NCBI GenBank assembly: GCA_905160935.1
Contig: CAJHZI010000184.1
Location: 880,501-944,500 of the forward strand
DNA from: Enchytraeus crypticus
Lineage: Eukaryota; Annelida; Clitellata; Enchytraeida; Enchytraeidae
DNA: 64,000 nt
Reading direction: 5' to 3'
Part shown: one piece after another, positions 44,450 through 55,905 of the stretch
Layout: every line of letters starts with the position of its first letter
Numbering within the stretch: position 1 is the stretch's first letter
Program-made: the position numbers and the translations under genes
The notes under the pieces: generated by a model
The model's database searches: none
Seen by the model: only the letters and a program-made list of their open reading frames with translations
What the model was told of the DNA's origin: nothing

Positions 44450-44735
44450 TCATCATCATCATCCCTTAAATCCCAGTTTAACCAGGGTCAGGATACGAAT
44501 GTACTGTCTCAAATTCTCTCTGCCCTACATCATATCATCAGTCAATCCCCTATTTGAGACTTTTCCATTCGTTTAAATTTTTTTAGCAATTTCTGGAGCA
44601 TAGGCGCTCACCAAATGAAAGCCCTTTCTGACGTTGGTATGGATCTTAGTGCTTTAGTCGCCTTCTACGACACATGCAGTCACCGGTTGGTCAATTCTTC
44701 AAACAACCCGGACACAACACGGAGAAAATTACTTT
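44450..44735 (-). mobile_element. SINE family A, longest copy
   Basis: Plus-strand order is tail to head: (CAT)n, CCCTTAAATCCCAGTTTAAC, CAGGGTCAGGATACGAATGT, CATATCATCAGTCAATCCCC, GCAATTTCTGGAGCATAGGC, TCGCCTTCTACGACACATGC, AACCCGGACACAACACGG. It includes the extra ~100 nt block also seen at 9866 and 36296. Confidence 0.8.
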
Positions 44736-46360
44736 TTTTATTCCATCTTGGTATTTGCTATCTTCTTCATTAACTACTTTTTTATTCAGCATTATGCCAA
44801 AAAATCATAAGTAATTGCTAAATTAAGTAATTGCACAATTAATTGGATTTTATGTACATAAGAAGCGTCTGCAGATTCCTTCCTGCATTCTCATTCATTA
44901 TTTACATCGTTAATAGTACATAATTTCATAATTTCAAAGTAACCTAGTAAATTAAAATCCAGCTTAAAAGGTTTTCAGATTTCAGGAATTTCTTCTCCAA
45001 ATTTTATTTTTAAAATTTCAATCCAAAAATATCGTACTTCCAATTACTCTTATTTCCAAGCTCGAGATATACATACTTTTGCATAAAATAGATAGAAAAA
45101 TCACAAAAATAAAAAATATATCAATATATACAGATAGTATCAACAATAATATGCGCATAATATCTACATATATCACTAAATGACATCAGATGGTAATTAT
45201 AAGTGCAATGGCTACATGTTAGCACAATTTATCACTAAATGTATACAAATCTGCCATTAAATATATAAAGAATCTACTCCTACAATTAATTATAGTTAGT
45301 ATCTAGGACTACTACTAAATCTAGATAGTATCAATCATTAAATACAGATGTACAGTACTTGTCTCCAATCAGACAATAGCACAATTATATGTGTCATTTT
45401 TAGATCCTGGACCGTTGAAAAATATCTTAAGTATAAAAACAGTAAATTGAAGAAGAAAGAATAAAGCTAAATTCACTAATCACAACGCACTAATCACCAA
45501 CACTTATCACTAATCACAAATTACCGTGTACTGATCGCCATCATTAATAAAAATCACTAATCACCATGTACAAATATGTAATTAAATTATCATGCATGCC
45601 GCACAAATTGTTAATATCTGCAGCAGCTTTAATTTACTAATGAAGGCAATCAGATTATTAGAACGCAATTGGATGTTTCATTTCTCTCATTTCCATCAGA
45701 CGTTTTGTTGAGTTGAAGCGGTTCGAATCAGTATGTAGATTTACGAGTGAAATTGTCATCGGTTGCTGTGACAATGGCTACATATTTTTATACTGACTGA
45801 CAACTTTGAAGTGGTCAGAGCGCTTCAAAGACATTGTGCTACATTGTACGGTTCAATTTTGGGCTCAATCTTCTAATAAGTACAGTTAGTCAAATCCTGA
45901 GCCTTTGATAAACATCTTAAGTTTAAAACAGTAAAGTAAAGAAGAAAGACTAAGAGCTAAATTCACTAATCGCAATGCACTAATCACCCACACTATCAAT
46001 TCGATCTACATTTTTGTAATTATTCATTTTATATGCACCTTAGAGTAGTGGTCTAAGACCTTGCCTGCAGGGGTAGAGAAATGAAGTAATGAAGGCTGGC
46101 CATAATGATCTTCAAAACCTGATTACTCCGTGTCCTCAAAGCTTCCAAATATAGCGCTGTTTGGAATACCAATGAAGAGATAGCTTTGACTATTTTTGAC
46201 AATGTTAGTAGAATACATGTATATATTGTGTAATGTATATACGTGCATACATATACACGTACAGTCGTATATACACAATTTTATGCACATTGTTGTTAAT
46301 GGTGATGAAGTTACTAGGATGCTTGCATGATAAGCGAGTGTCTACGTGTTTGAATTCCGT
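44736..46360. other. Spacer with ~100-bp direct repeats
   Basis: AT-rich. The direct-repeat pair at 45404/45892 is listed separately. ACTAATCAC motifs recur around 45475-45570. No gene recognised. Confidence 0.5.
45404..45992. repeat. Pair of ~100-bp direct repeats about 490 bp apart
   Basis: 45404-45505 and 45892-45990 share ATCCTG, ATATCTTAAGT/ACATCTTAAGT, AAAACAGTAAA, GAAGAAAGA, GCTAAATTCACTAATC and GCACTAATCACC in order. They could be a segmental duplication or terminal repeats of a small element. Confidence 0.6.
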
Positions 46361-47134
46361 TGACTGTCCATGACTGTCTATGATTGTCTCTGACAGTCTA
46401 TGATTATCTATGATTATCTCTGACTTTCTCTGATTCTCTATTACTGTCTATGATTGTCTATGATTGTCTATGACTGTATCTATGATTGTCAATGAATGTC
46501 TATGACTATGATTGTCTATGACTGTCTATGACTGTCAATGATTGTCTTTGATTGTCAATGATTGTCTATGACTGTCAATGATTGTCTATGATTGTCTATG
46601 ACTGTCTATGATTGTCTATGATTGTCTATGACTGTATCTATGATTGTCAATGAATGTCTATGACTATGACTGTCTATGATTGTCTATGACTGTCTATGAT
46701 TGTCGATGATTGTCTATGACTGTCTATGACTGTCTATGACTGTCATTGATTGTCTATGATTGTCTATGACTGTCTATGATTGTCTATGATTGTCTATGAC
46801 TGTCAATGATTGTCTATGACTGTCTATGATTGTCTATGATTGTCTATGAATGTCTATAACTATGACTGTCAGTGATTGTCTATGAATGTCAATGATTGTC
46901 TATGATTGCCTATGATTGCCTATGACTGTCTATGACTGTCTATGATTGTCTATGATTGTCTATGATTGTCTATGATTGTCTATGATTGTCTGTGATTGTC
47001 TATGATTGCCTATTACTGTCTATGATTGTCTATGACTGTCTATGATTGTCTATGATTGTCTATGACTGTCTATGACTGTCAATGATTGTCTATGACTGTC
47101 AATTATTGTCTATGACTGTCAATAATTGTTTATG
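46361..47134. repeat. 10-bp minisatellite (TGAYTGTCTA)n
   Basis: About 77 copies of a decamer that is either TGATTGTCTA or TGACTGTCTA, with AATG variants. A block with TGACTGTATC..TGACTATGA recurs 158 bp apart (46471 and 46629), which shows a higher-order duplication. Confidence 0.97.
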
Positions 47135-47210
47135 GCAGCATATATGGAAACAGCATGAAACTGGCGTAAAACAGACTTAATTTATTAATTCATATAATCT
47201 GCAGCATATG

Positions 47211-47512
47211 CTCCCGTGTTATGTCCGGGACACTGAAGAATAGACCAAACGTTAACTGCATGCGTCGTAAGAGGCGACTAGTCAAAAACTGACAAAGCAA
47301 TGAGAACCACCTCATTAGTAATATTTTTCCAAATCTATAGATTACTTAAGATATAAATAAGGTATTATCTTTTTTAAGGGTTCAACTTATTGATCTATGG
47401 AGTACTTTTTATGGAGCGTGAAAGCAGACTCAAGACATGCATATGTACCTTAGATCTGCTACTTGGCAGAACATTAAACGGAGAGAGAGTGAAAGAGAGA
47501 GAGAGAGAGATA
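47211..47512 (+). mobile_element. SINE family E, full length
   Basis: Head CTCCCGTGTTATGTCCGGGA, GCGTCGTAAGAGGCGACTAG, 3' end TATGTACCTTAGATCTGC then ACTTGGCAGAACATTAAACG and a GA tail of about 40 bp. Confidence 0.75.
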
Positions 47513-47559
47513 GAAAACGAGATACTCCGAAGTGTGCAGCGTTTTTCTCTCGTAAAAAG

Positions 47560-47705
47560 CTGGTAAAGATAAGGTTAACGTCAGTTTCCTCACTCGACAG
47601 CGATGTCTGTGAAGGGCGAGCCCAGGATTTGAACCCCGTACATACTGATCCGCGGTTGAGTATCTTATCGACTTTGCCACTGGCTTCAGCCAGTAAAGAC
47701 GTAAG
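47560..47705 (-). mobile_element. SINE family B, near complete
   Basis: Plus strand reverse order: GGTTAACGTCAGTTTCCTCA, CTCGACAGCGATGTC, GGCGAGCCCAGGATTTGAAC, CTGATCCGCGGTTGAGTATC, TTGCCACTGGCTTCAGCCAG. Confidence 0.75.
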
Positions 47706-47712
47706 GATGCAG

Positions 47713-48353
47713 GTTTAACGTAGAGATGCTCTCAGTTGTCTCAGGACTCTACTGCAGAACTCTCATCAATCTCTCTCAGTGACACTGCTCTGAAAGCTTT
47801 TACTTTTATCTCCGCTAGCCGCCAGCAATGGAAAATTTTTTATCAAAATAATTTCTCGTTGCTTTCAATAGTTCACCTTATAATAGATTAAAGTACGTAG
47901 GACTAGATGATCATGAATTTAGTCGGCAGTTCTCAGTCATAAAAATATACAGGTATGCCTAACAGAGAAGAGACTATGAGTTCTAACCCGTCAGATCATC
48001 ACAGGCTGAATATTTGCGGCACGTATCTATGTACTTAAATGTGTTGTATAATTGCAATAATACTCTTTATAATTATTACTTAGGTATTACTCTAGAAAAA
48101 TATTTTGAGTTAAATGCGACGCTGCGGTATCACAGCGTTCAAACTTCAAGACGCTCACTCTTTTGTGACCTCAAGAGAGTGCCTCATAAAAGCCTCTTCC
48201 TTCTGTGTAGTAAACAAATGGGCTAATGCTTCATTGCATACTGTGTAATTTTACGCTTTTGTTTCAGGTTTAATTCTAAAGTTCGTGCTGATACCGGTAT
48301 ACAAGTATCTTTGTTAGTTACAAGCAACTCAATGCATAAGATAATTATTTAGC
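47713..48353 (+). other. Upstream flank of the amine receptor, possible 5' UTR exon
   Basis: A good acceptor (GCTTTTGTTTCAG, ending 48268) lies 85 bp before the receptor ATG, so 48269-48353 may be the 5' end of the coding exon with an upstream non-coding exon. No open frame passes through it in phase. The G/C-richer piece 48115-48200 is unassigned. Confidence 0.4.
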
Positions 48354-50777
48354 ATGAATCCAGTGGGATACTTAGTCGAAACAGGTACTAGTGTACGTGA
48401 GATCAACATGGGCAAGATTGCTCAATATTTGCAGAACGTCATCGATGGCGTCAGCACAGACGAAAATGAAATCGTAACGCAAGGTTTCACTAGACCTTTA
48501 GTCGAATCTTCTCTAACAACCGAATCTTGGAACATTTCAGAACATCTACTAAACTATTCTCTCTTTACATCGACCTATGAAGAAGAGGATGCGAGATACA
48601 GCACACCACATATAATTATATTTGCAACCGTTATCACCTTGATTCTACTCGTGATCGTTTTGGGAAATGGACTAGTCATTGTTGCCATAGCGGTCGACCC
48701 GAATCTTAAAGGTCTACAGAATTGGTTCATAGCATCTCTGGCAGTGAGTGATCTTCTAGTGGGAGTGTTCGTGATGCCTCTCTCGCTGGTCAATGAGCTC
48801 ATGGGTTACTGGTACTTCGGTGATATCATCTGCGAGCTCTGGCTCTCCACAGACGTCCTCCTCTGTACGGCCTCGATTTTGAACCTGTGCCTGATAAGTC
48901 TGGATAGATACTGGTCGATTACCAGGGCCATCAACTATATCAGACTGAGAACAAAGCGCCGTGCGGCTGTGATGATTTCCATTGTGTGGATTCTATCCAT
49001 GTTCATCTGCTTTCCACCACTGGTAGGATGGAAGAGACCTCAACCGTACGATGAAGAGGGATTTCCGCTGTGTTTATTAAGTGATGAGAACGGATATGTG
49101 ATCTATTCTGCATTGGGTTCGTTCTATCTGCCACTTCTTGTCATGATTTTGGTCTACTTTAAGATATATTTAGCAGCAAGAGAGCATGCTAGAAAGAACT
49201 GGCGCAAGAGAAAACGTGAAAATTCTAAAAAAGATGAACCGGAATTGGCAGAGGATAAAAAATTAATATGTCAGGCAGATAAGGATAATAAATGCAAATT
49301 AGACTTGATACAGTCAGATGTTACAAGTTCACTAATTCCATCAAGTTGTCCTAACTCTTCATTTAGACATCCTCACGACCTAAACTCCTACCCTGAGAAA
49401 TTTAATAAGACAAGCGTTTGCTCTGAATTTGAAAATAACAATAAAATGTTTTGTAGTAAATATAACTACGATGAAATAATAATTGAGATTAACGAAGTTC
49501 AGTCAAAGTCATCAATTAATAACGATCTTTGTAGTATTCAAGAGCATGGACCAGGCAGTACTCTAAATAAAGTCGTAGGCGATAAAGTTGAAATAATCGA
49601 ATCGGATGATATACAAAACGCTAAATTAGAGGTAAATCTTAATAAAATTAGTGAAAGTTTCACAAGTAGGAATCATAAATTAAATAACTACAGTGGATTC
49701 TCTAGAAATTACTGGATTAAGTATAACTTTCTTTTCAATGTCGACTCAGATGGTGAATCTAGTGCAACTGAACATACTCCTATTAAAAATGGGCGAATAA
49801 AAGAAATCTTGGAAGAAAACTCACCGGAAATCAATTCGTCTGAAAGCCTGATACGAAATGCTACAACATTTGATAGTCCAGAATGTTCTGAGATAAAATT
49901 TAAATATGGCGATTCACCATCAACACAGCATGCTCTAAAGTCATCTTGTGGGTTGACATGTTCCACAAACATTTCACTAGGCTGTGCACTAAATGGTTCA
50001 ATCATCAATACAAACCATGCTACCACTTTCACGGCAGAAATCGCAAGTCGAAACCAAACTGAGTTAACACGTAACAGTACCAGTGATAATACAAGCTGTG
50101 ATGTTACCGGTATACCCATCTGTTCGTGCGGTGAAATTAATAATGCCAATTGCATTATTTCGCATTCTACTGCCAGACCTAATAAATCATTTGCTGACAT
50201 TCGCCGATGCCATCTTTCTCCACTTAAATGCTCACATTTTACCGGCTTATCTAGAAGTTACCATGCACCTAACGAAAAAGTCTCGTGTGACAATTCGCCT
50301 TTGAGTTTCACTAACATATCCGCCCTGTCAACACCAACCAATCAACGACTTTCTGTTACAACGAATCTTTCAATAAACAGCTCATCTTCGGTTAACAAAA
50401 GCGACAGAAAATCGCGTTTTATATCCTTCTCAAGTCCTGGCGCAGTCGCGTCAACCACATCACCTGAAATCTCCACCACTCCTGCCACCTCTCGACGTAA
50501 GATAGCCAGGTCTCGTGAGCGAAGAGCCACTCTGGTGCTTGGTATTGTCATGGCCTCGTTCATTGGATGCTGGCTGCCGTTCTTCACTCTGTACCCTCTC
50601 AATGTTCTGCTTAACGTCGAGATACCAGAGTCAGTCTTCTCCTTCATCTTCTGGCTGGGCTACTGTAACTCCGCCCTCAATCCCATTATTTATACCATCT
50701 TCAACAGGGACTTTCGTCTCGCCTTCGCTGCTCTCGTCTGTCGCCGTAGACATTATCGACTTCGTCTGAAGCGATAA
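48354..50777 (+). CDS. Biogenic-amine GPCR, alpha2-adrenergic/octopamine receptor-like
   Basis: One uninterrupted 807-codon frame encodes a class A receptor. Visible landmarks: TM1 ~86-113 with N105; TM2 with D133 (ASLAVSDLLVG); C160 and C240 for the extracellular disulfide; TM3 amine anchor D167; DRY at 184-186; W212 in TM4; S252 and S256 before P260 in TM5; CWLPFF 739-744 in TM6; NPIIY 776-780 in TM7. The TM2-TM3 stretch VNELMGYWYFGDIICELWLS is closest to alpha2-adrenergic and alpha-type octopamine receptors, and position 6.55 is Tyr. These receptors usually lower cAMP through Gi or mobilise calcium in neurons and muscle. The third intracellular loop is very long (~275-722), Ser/Thr/Asn-rich and low in homology. 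N60 and N67 are N-glycosylation sites. M1 has A at -3; M19 (AACATGG) is an equally good start. A D2-dopamine or 5-HT1-like ligand is less likely but not excluded. AATAAA lies near 50965. Confidence 0.93.
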   Translation: MNPVGYLVETGTSVREINMGKIAQYLQNVIDGVSTDENEIVTQGFTRPLVESSLTTESWNISEHLLNYSLFTSTYEEEDARYSTPHIIIFATVITLILLVIVLGNGLVIVAIAVDPNLKGLQNWFIASLAVSDLLVGVFVMPLSLVNELMGYWYFGDIICELWLSTDVLLCTASILNLCLISLDRYWSITRAINYIRLRTKRRAAVMISIVWILSMFICFPPLVGWKRPQPYDEEGFPLCLLSDENGYVIYSALGSFYLPLLVMILVYFKIYLAAREHARKNWRKRKRENSKKDEPELAEDKKLICQADKDNKCKLDLIQSDVTSSLIPSSCPNSSFRHPHDLNSYPEKFNKTSVCSEFENNNKMFCSKYNYDEIIIEINEVQSKSSINNDLCSIQEHGPGSTLNKVVGDKVEIIESDDIQNAKLEVNLNKISESFTSRNHKLNNYSGFSRNYWIKYNFLFNVDSDGESSATEHTPIKNGRIKEILEENSPEINSSESLIRNATTFDSPECSEIKFKYGDSPSTQHALKSSCGLTCSTNISLGCALNGSIINTNHATTFTAEIASRNQTELTRNSTSDNTSCDVTGIPICSCGEINNANCIISHSTARPNKSFADIRRCHLSPLKCSHFTGLSRSYHAPNEKVSCDNSPLSFTNISALSTPTNQRLSVTTNLSINSSSSVNKSDRKSRFISFSSPGAVASTTSPEISTTPATSRRKIARSRERRATLVLGIVMASFIGCWLPFFTLYPLNVLLNVEIPESVFSFIFWLGYCNSALNPIIYTIFNRDFRLAFAALVCRRRHYRLRLKR

Positions 50778-52259
50778 GTACGTGATGATGTCGAGCTTCG
50801 TGCTACGTAGACTAATCCAAAAGTCGAATTTTGCGCTAAGTTCGTAGCACTGTGAAGTTAAACAATGCTCGTATGCTAATTAAGAACTTCCATTCCCTGC
50901 AACGATCTCTAATCAAACATAGTCGTTGAAGGTTGTACGAATAATTAATCTGCTTAATTAACAAATAAAAGGCATAAAATTAAAATTATAATATGAACTG
51001 AAATTTTGTATTTGAAAATTCTTACATTCATTTTATTCAATTCTAATATTCTCACGTAAAGACAACATCGAAGAAGTTAAGTTCTTCTTAATTGTCAATT
51101 TTTGAATATTCGGCACATTCGCGCTACCGTATAAAAACTACAATGTCAATGAATTGGTTCCATCTGGTGAATAAGAAATACGTTGTCTACTAGATACATG
51201 CAATTCTCAGTTCTATAAACCTTACACAATAAAAAAAGAGGGCACATTATAATATTTGTAATTGCTATAATCCGGGTAATGATATGTAATAACTATAATT
51301 ATGTTATCAAGATTTAAAACCCTGTGACCATTAAAACAATTGCAACAGACGAATCTAATCTCTAATCTGGAAGTTTGTTGAAACTGTTAACCTTCAGTCT
51401 TAAGACAAAGATTTTAGATATTATAATATCGGACAGCGTTCAAGTTCTTTCTGAATGTAATCATACTCAGTGGGACTGGATGATGATTGGCCAGGAGAGA
51501 GGTTAGGGGCCCGGATGTTTCATGACCTTTAACCTAGTTCATTGGTAGATTGCTAGGTGCACATGGTGCAGTGTTGTATGAGTCATAGACAATGTATTCT
51601 TTATCTACCCTCAGCATCCAATTGCATGTATCTAAGTCTCACTGTGAGACTTCTAACTAGTCAAACATGCCAACATACAGAGCTTGCATGCTTGCATTTA
51701 ATAGTACGTTAATCTTTTCTTATGTGCCTTGAAAAGAGGTTATCACTGTCAGCTTTTACCTAAATTATACTCATATTATACACTAATTATAATGTCGATC
51801 TTAATTTGTAGCTCATGCCTACGCTGGAGAATTAGCTACTTAATATCTGCTTTTCATAATGCTAAATGCAGTTGGTTCATGCACTGCTATTGGAGAGCGA
51901 TATTTTCCGTTATTTAGTAATTGCCAAAAATACAGACTGTTGTTGTTTTAATTTCAAGAGTAGGCGAGAAATTAAAAATAGCCTTATAAATTTGAACCTA
52001 CCACAAGACTTAGATCTACATAAACTTAAACGAACTGGCGTTGTTTACTGCCATGTAAAAAAATGAAAAAATCTAAAACAATGCCGAAAGATAAGAACTA
52101 TTTTATATTTGTTCAATAGCTAGATTCCACGACATTTTGCAGAAATAATTGAAAAGTTATAACCAAGTTCAAGGAAAGTAGACAAAACTCACAAATACAT
52201 AAAATCTATAAAAGAACATGTCAATTATTGTAAATATAGTTGAGCTAACCACTAAAAAT
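50778..52259. other. 3' flank of the amine receptor
   Basis: AATAAA near 50965 and 51230 are candidate polyadenylation signals. The rest is AT-rich. A somewhat GC-richer piece near 51470-51560 is unassigned. Confidence 0.5.
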
Positions 52260-52318
52260 TCTCCCGTCACTGACATCGCTTTCAAGTGAGGAAACTGACG
52301 TTAACCTTAGCTTAGTGT
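52260..52318 (+). mobile_element. SINE family B 3' fragment
   Basis: TCCCGTCACTGACATCGCTT, GAGGAAACTGACGTTAACC, TTAGCTTA. Confidence 0.65.
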
Positions 52319-52654
52319 ATCGCTGTTTGGCAGAAGTTTAAGAGCTTGGTATTCCAAAAGGAACTCTTGCAGCAACAGCTAGAGTCAAGACGTCCAACAA
52401 ATTCTTCATACGGCTCATCCCTCATCCACAGTTCTGATAAAATATAACATTGTACTATTAAGAAACCAGAAATTTTAATGATTTTTTAAGTTTTTAGCGA
52501 TTAATATGATAAATAATTAGTGATTTAAAATACTTACTTAATAAATAAATTAATTTCAGAATCTGAGTCGAGTACGCTGTCAATAATTAAATCGTATGCA
52601 CGTAGCGAAATGTTTATGATTAATTGACATTATTACGACTTTTATGTAGACAAG

Positions 52655-52795
52655 CTGGTCAAGCTAATGTTAACGTCAATTTCCTCACTCGAAAGCGATG
52701 TCAGTGACGGGCGAGCCCAGGATTTGAACCCCGCACACACTGATCCGCGGTCGAGTATCTTACCGACATCGCCACTGGCTAGAGCCAGTGGCGAT
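52655..52795 (-). mobile_element. SINE family B, near complete
   Basis: Reverse order on the plus strand, ending in CCACTGGCTAGAGCCAGTGG, the 5' hairpin of the family. A B-box region GATTTGAACCCCGC is present. Confidence 0.78.
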
Positions 52796-52974
52796 GATGA
52801 TTCTGTTTAGACAGACGATTCAACTGTGCGAATATTAAACATTGGCTCCATAGAAAGAGAATATCAGGCAACTGGAGGCATGTACAATCTAGTTTTATAG
52901 AAAAGATCGGCTGAACTCATGAAACAAATGATGAAATTCTTAAAGGGTTTCTAAATTGAGGGTTCATAACTGTG

Positions 52975-53197
52975 CTAAAATAGAAAGAAGAGCTGGATTG
53001 GACATATCCTTAGCGAGACGAGTTGTTGACCGCGGCAATGGACGTAACTTATTAGCATGAAGAAGAAAAGGATTTTATTAACTCCGAGATATGTGATTCT
53101 GGACGAATGTATCACATTTGTATATTGAGATAATTTGAAAGTAGAGTATGACATGCATTTGGAAGAGTTTTATGCCATGGACCTGTCGCTATGCAGT

Positions 53198-53200
<3 letters not shown>
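52975..53200 (+). mobile_element. RTE-type LINE 3' end, decayed
   Basis: AGAAAGAAGAGCTGGATTGG, ACATATCC, AAGAGTTTTATGCCATGGAC and CTGTCGCTATGCAGTATGCA match other LINE ends. It continues into (GA)n at 53200-53228. Confidence 0.6.

Positions 53201-53228
<28 letters not shown>
53200..53228. repeat. (GA)n tail
   Basis: A GA run directly attached to the LINE remnant. Confidence 0.9.
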
Positions 53229-54639
53229 TAAAAACAATAATTTTTTTCTTCCTTTTAAAATATGACATGTTTGCAGACTTATCTTGTTCTTCTTTTCACA
53301 GGAATTTTAATCATTTACCAGTTCTCGCTAAAAATCATGGTTCCTTTCTTGATTTTGGTTGGCTAAATAAAATTATTGACTATGCAACCTTAACTTAGAA
53401 TTTTTAGATTTAAACTGAAAATAATTAATCAGGAGAAGTGAACTGTAATCATATGGATTGACTAATGACTTTTTGTCATCTGGTTAAAGCTATTTGTTTG
53501 ATAGCAGTTGTTTTGAGAGCTAGCTGTTAGTACCCTACCTGTAGTAGGTATGGCAAAAATCCTGTTTAATAATTAATGTCTGAATTTTACTTAAATTAAA
53601 TTGAAGTTTTGTAAATAATTCAATGTCTTAATTAATATCCAAAAGTGTTTCTGATGATATTACAAACTTACAATAAATTACTCTGTAATTAGTCATGGAG
53701 AAAATTATTTAAATCCGCAATTGTAGGCCTATGCTAGACGTTAGTAATGGTTTAATTATTTAATTCACTTGTTCCTCTCCACTACTAAATTTCAATATAT
53801 CATGGCGCTCTTTAATATAGTTTGTTTTATTTTTATTCTTATCATATTGTGCTCCATTTAGATTTAAGTTATCAATTAAAAGGCATTCCATATTGAAGTA
53901 ACTTTTGAAATAAATCTCGTTGAGTAACTTTGGCCGACGTCCTTATAGATATTTGAGAAGCAAACACCTAGAACAATCTGTGCCTGAGGCTTGTTATTTA
54001 CAGAGAAATTGTTAAAGAAAAAGAGCATGTCTTGTAGGCATATATGGAAAATAATATTCTATTGCTGTTAGCTTATGAAATCAACCAAATCTCACGCAAC
54101 ACTTTCCATGACTAATCCAAACCACATTCCACGTAAAACGACCTCTGCCACTCAGAGCCTGGGGTTAATTAATTGCGCTTCAGGGAGGATGCAGAAGCCT
54201 CCGCTAGACTTCGTTACGATAAGCTCTAATATCATAATGAAAATTATAATTAGATTACTCATAAAACAATTACTAATCTAAGTCTGCAAGGTTTGATATT
54301 AGCAAGTGAGCTCTCTTCAAACCTGCATCTTTTTTTCTCTATCAAATCTTTATAAGTAAATATTAGGTTTAAATTAAATAAAGCCCACTCTGCTCCATTC
54401 ACGGAGAATGTCAGATTTGTACACTCCCCGCCCCCCATGATCCATCCCTTTTTTATTTTATAGTGCACAAATTTCACCTACATCATTATTGAGAATCTTC
54501 TTCTTCTTCTTACCGCATGTCGCACTCGTTCATCCATCTTTTGGATATCACTGCATTGTGTTGTGATGTGCTTATTGAATGTTGCTTATACGAAATATGC
54601 CTAAAAGAATATTATCGAGATTCCTTTAAATTCTCTCTC
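53229..54639. other. AT-rich spacer
   Basis: Open frames near 53135 and 54075 look like chance frames. No recognised element. Confidence 0.5.
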
Positions 54640-54830
54640 TTTCTCTCTCTTAGTGCACTGCTTACTGGCAGGTCCATGGTATAAAACGTCTGCACTATTC
54701 TTTATCTTCCGTTTTCCTCTTCACGTCCACTTACGGGTGGATCTTTAAATCATCTATAACATTCCTCGTGATATACCATTATTCTTGTGGGATTCTGCTT
54801 ATGACGAGGTGGACTACCTGTGCCTTCCTC
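54625..54830 (-). mobile_element. RTE-type LINE 3' terminus
   Basis: On the plus strand CTCTCTCTTTCTCTCTCTTA, GTGCACTGCTTACTGGCAG, GTCCATGGTATAAAACGTC, CTTCACGTCCACTTACGGG is the reverse of the LINE end including its GA tail. Confidence 0.7.
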
Positions 54831-55204
54831 AGCTTCGACTAAGATTTACTGAGCAGGGGCGTCATTCCCTGAGAAAACAAAATTCTGTTTACCCATATTA
54901 GCTTTTAAATTAGCTGTGAAAAATTCGGCGGAATAATGTGTCATGACAAATACTGGATTGCGTTTATGAAGCAATAATTTAGTCATCGGACAAGACTTTA
55001 ATTATTGATGTAGTCAGTGCACCATTAGTAACACCTACAGATTTACAGAGAACAGATAAGAAACCTTCCGTTTCGAGATCAGTCTGTAGCCGCGCAATTG
55101 ACATTTAGGCCATATATAAATTACAAATTGCGAGTGTGTATGAGAGATCAAAAATTTTATTATCGTGATTTAACTTTTTTATATGACTAGTTGATACCAC
55201 TGTC
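54831..55204. other. AT-rich spacer
   Basis: Nothing recognised. Confidence 0.45.
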
Positions 55205-55209
55205 TTTTT

Positions 55210-55244
55210 TAACACACACACACCACGCGCGCACACACACGCAC

Positions 55245-55296
<52 letters not shown>
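55210..55296. repeat. (CA)n microsatellite
   Basis: A CA run of about 85 bp with early CGCG interruptions. Confidence 0.96.
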
Positions 55297-55297
<1 letters not shown>

Positions 55298-55664
55298 AAT
55301 ACATACATACACCATATGAAACAAATTTTGCTCTGTAATGCAATAAACCTACAGCGTAATTTGAAGTGGCATACGTACACGCATGTGCGCACAAAAAACT
55401 AGTTAATCATCTAAAATATACGTATAGGCCTATATTATAGATATATCACGGAATTCGTAGACTTGGTATTAAAAAATAACGCATAGTTATGACATTTTTA
55501 TAATTATTACTTAGTTTAAATACAAATTTGAAGGCATAATTAATTAATTAAGGCATTAATTAGTATGTATTAATTCACCGAATGTAGCCCATTAACAATT
55601 TTCAACTTAAAAATTAGAATATTGAGGTAGTACTTTTCGTGGTACTTTTTTAGAAGTAGTTTTT
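55297..55664. other. AT-rich spacer
   Basis: Nothing recognised. Confidence 0.45.
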
Positions 55665-55822
55665 CTTCAAGTTGTGCCTGGGACCCTTAAGAATAGACCA
55701 ACCGACAATTAAGTGTACGTGTCGTAAGAGGCGACTACGAAAGAACTAAGTAAGGCAGAAGGATTTATAAATTAGGCATACATCAGAAATCGACATGACA
55801 CTTGGTAGAACACTAAAGCGAA

Positions 55823-55856
<34 letters not shown>

Positions 55857-55857
55857 C

Positions 55858-55895
<38 letters not shown>

Positions 55896-55905
55896 AAGAA
55901 AGCGT
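55665..55905 (+). mobile_element. SINE family E with long (GA)n tail
   Basis: GTTGTGCCTGGGACCCTTAA, GAATAGACCAACCGAC, ACGTGTCGTAAGAGGCGACT, then CACTTGGTAGAACACTAAAG and about 90 bp of GA. Confidence 0.72.

Noticed and set aside
46361-47134. CRISPR array
   Set aside because: Continuous 10-bp tandem units without unique spacers, in an animal genome.
49709-50200. 163-codon frame antisense to the receptor
   Set aside because: Shadow of the receptor loop; codons reflect the plus-strand gene.
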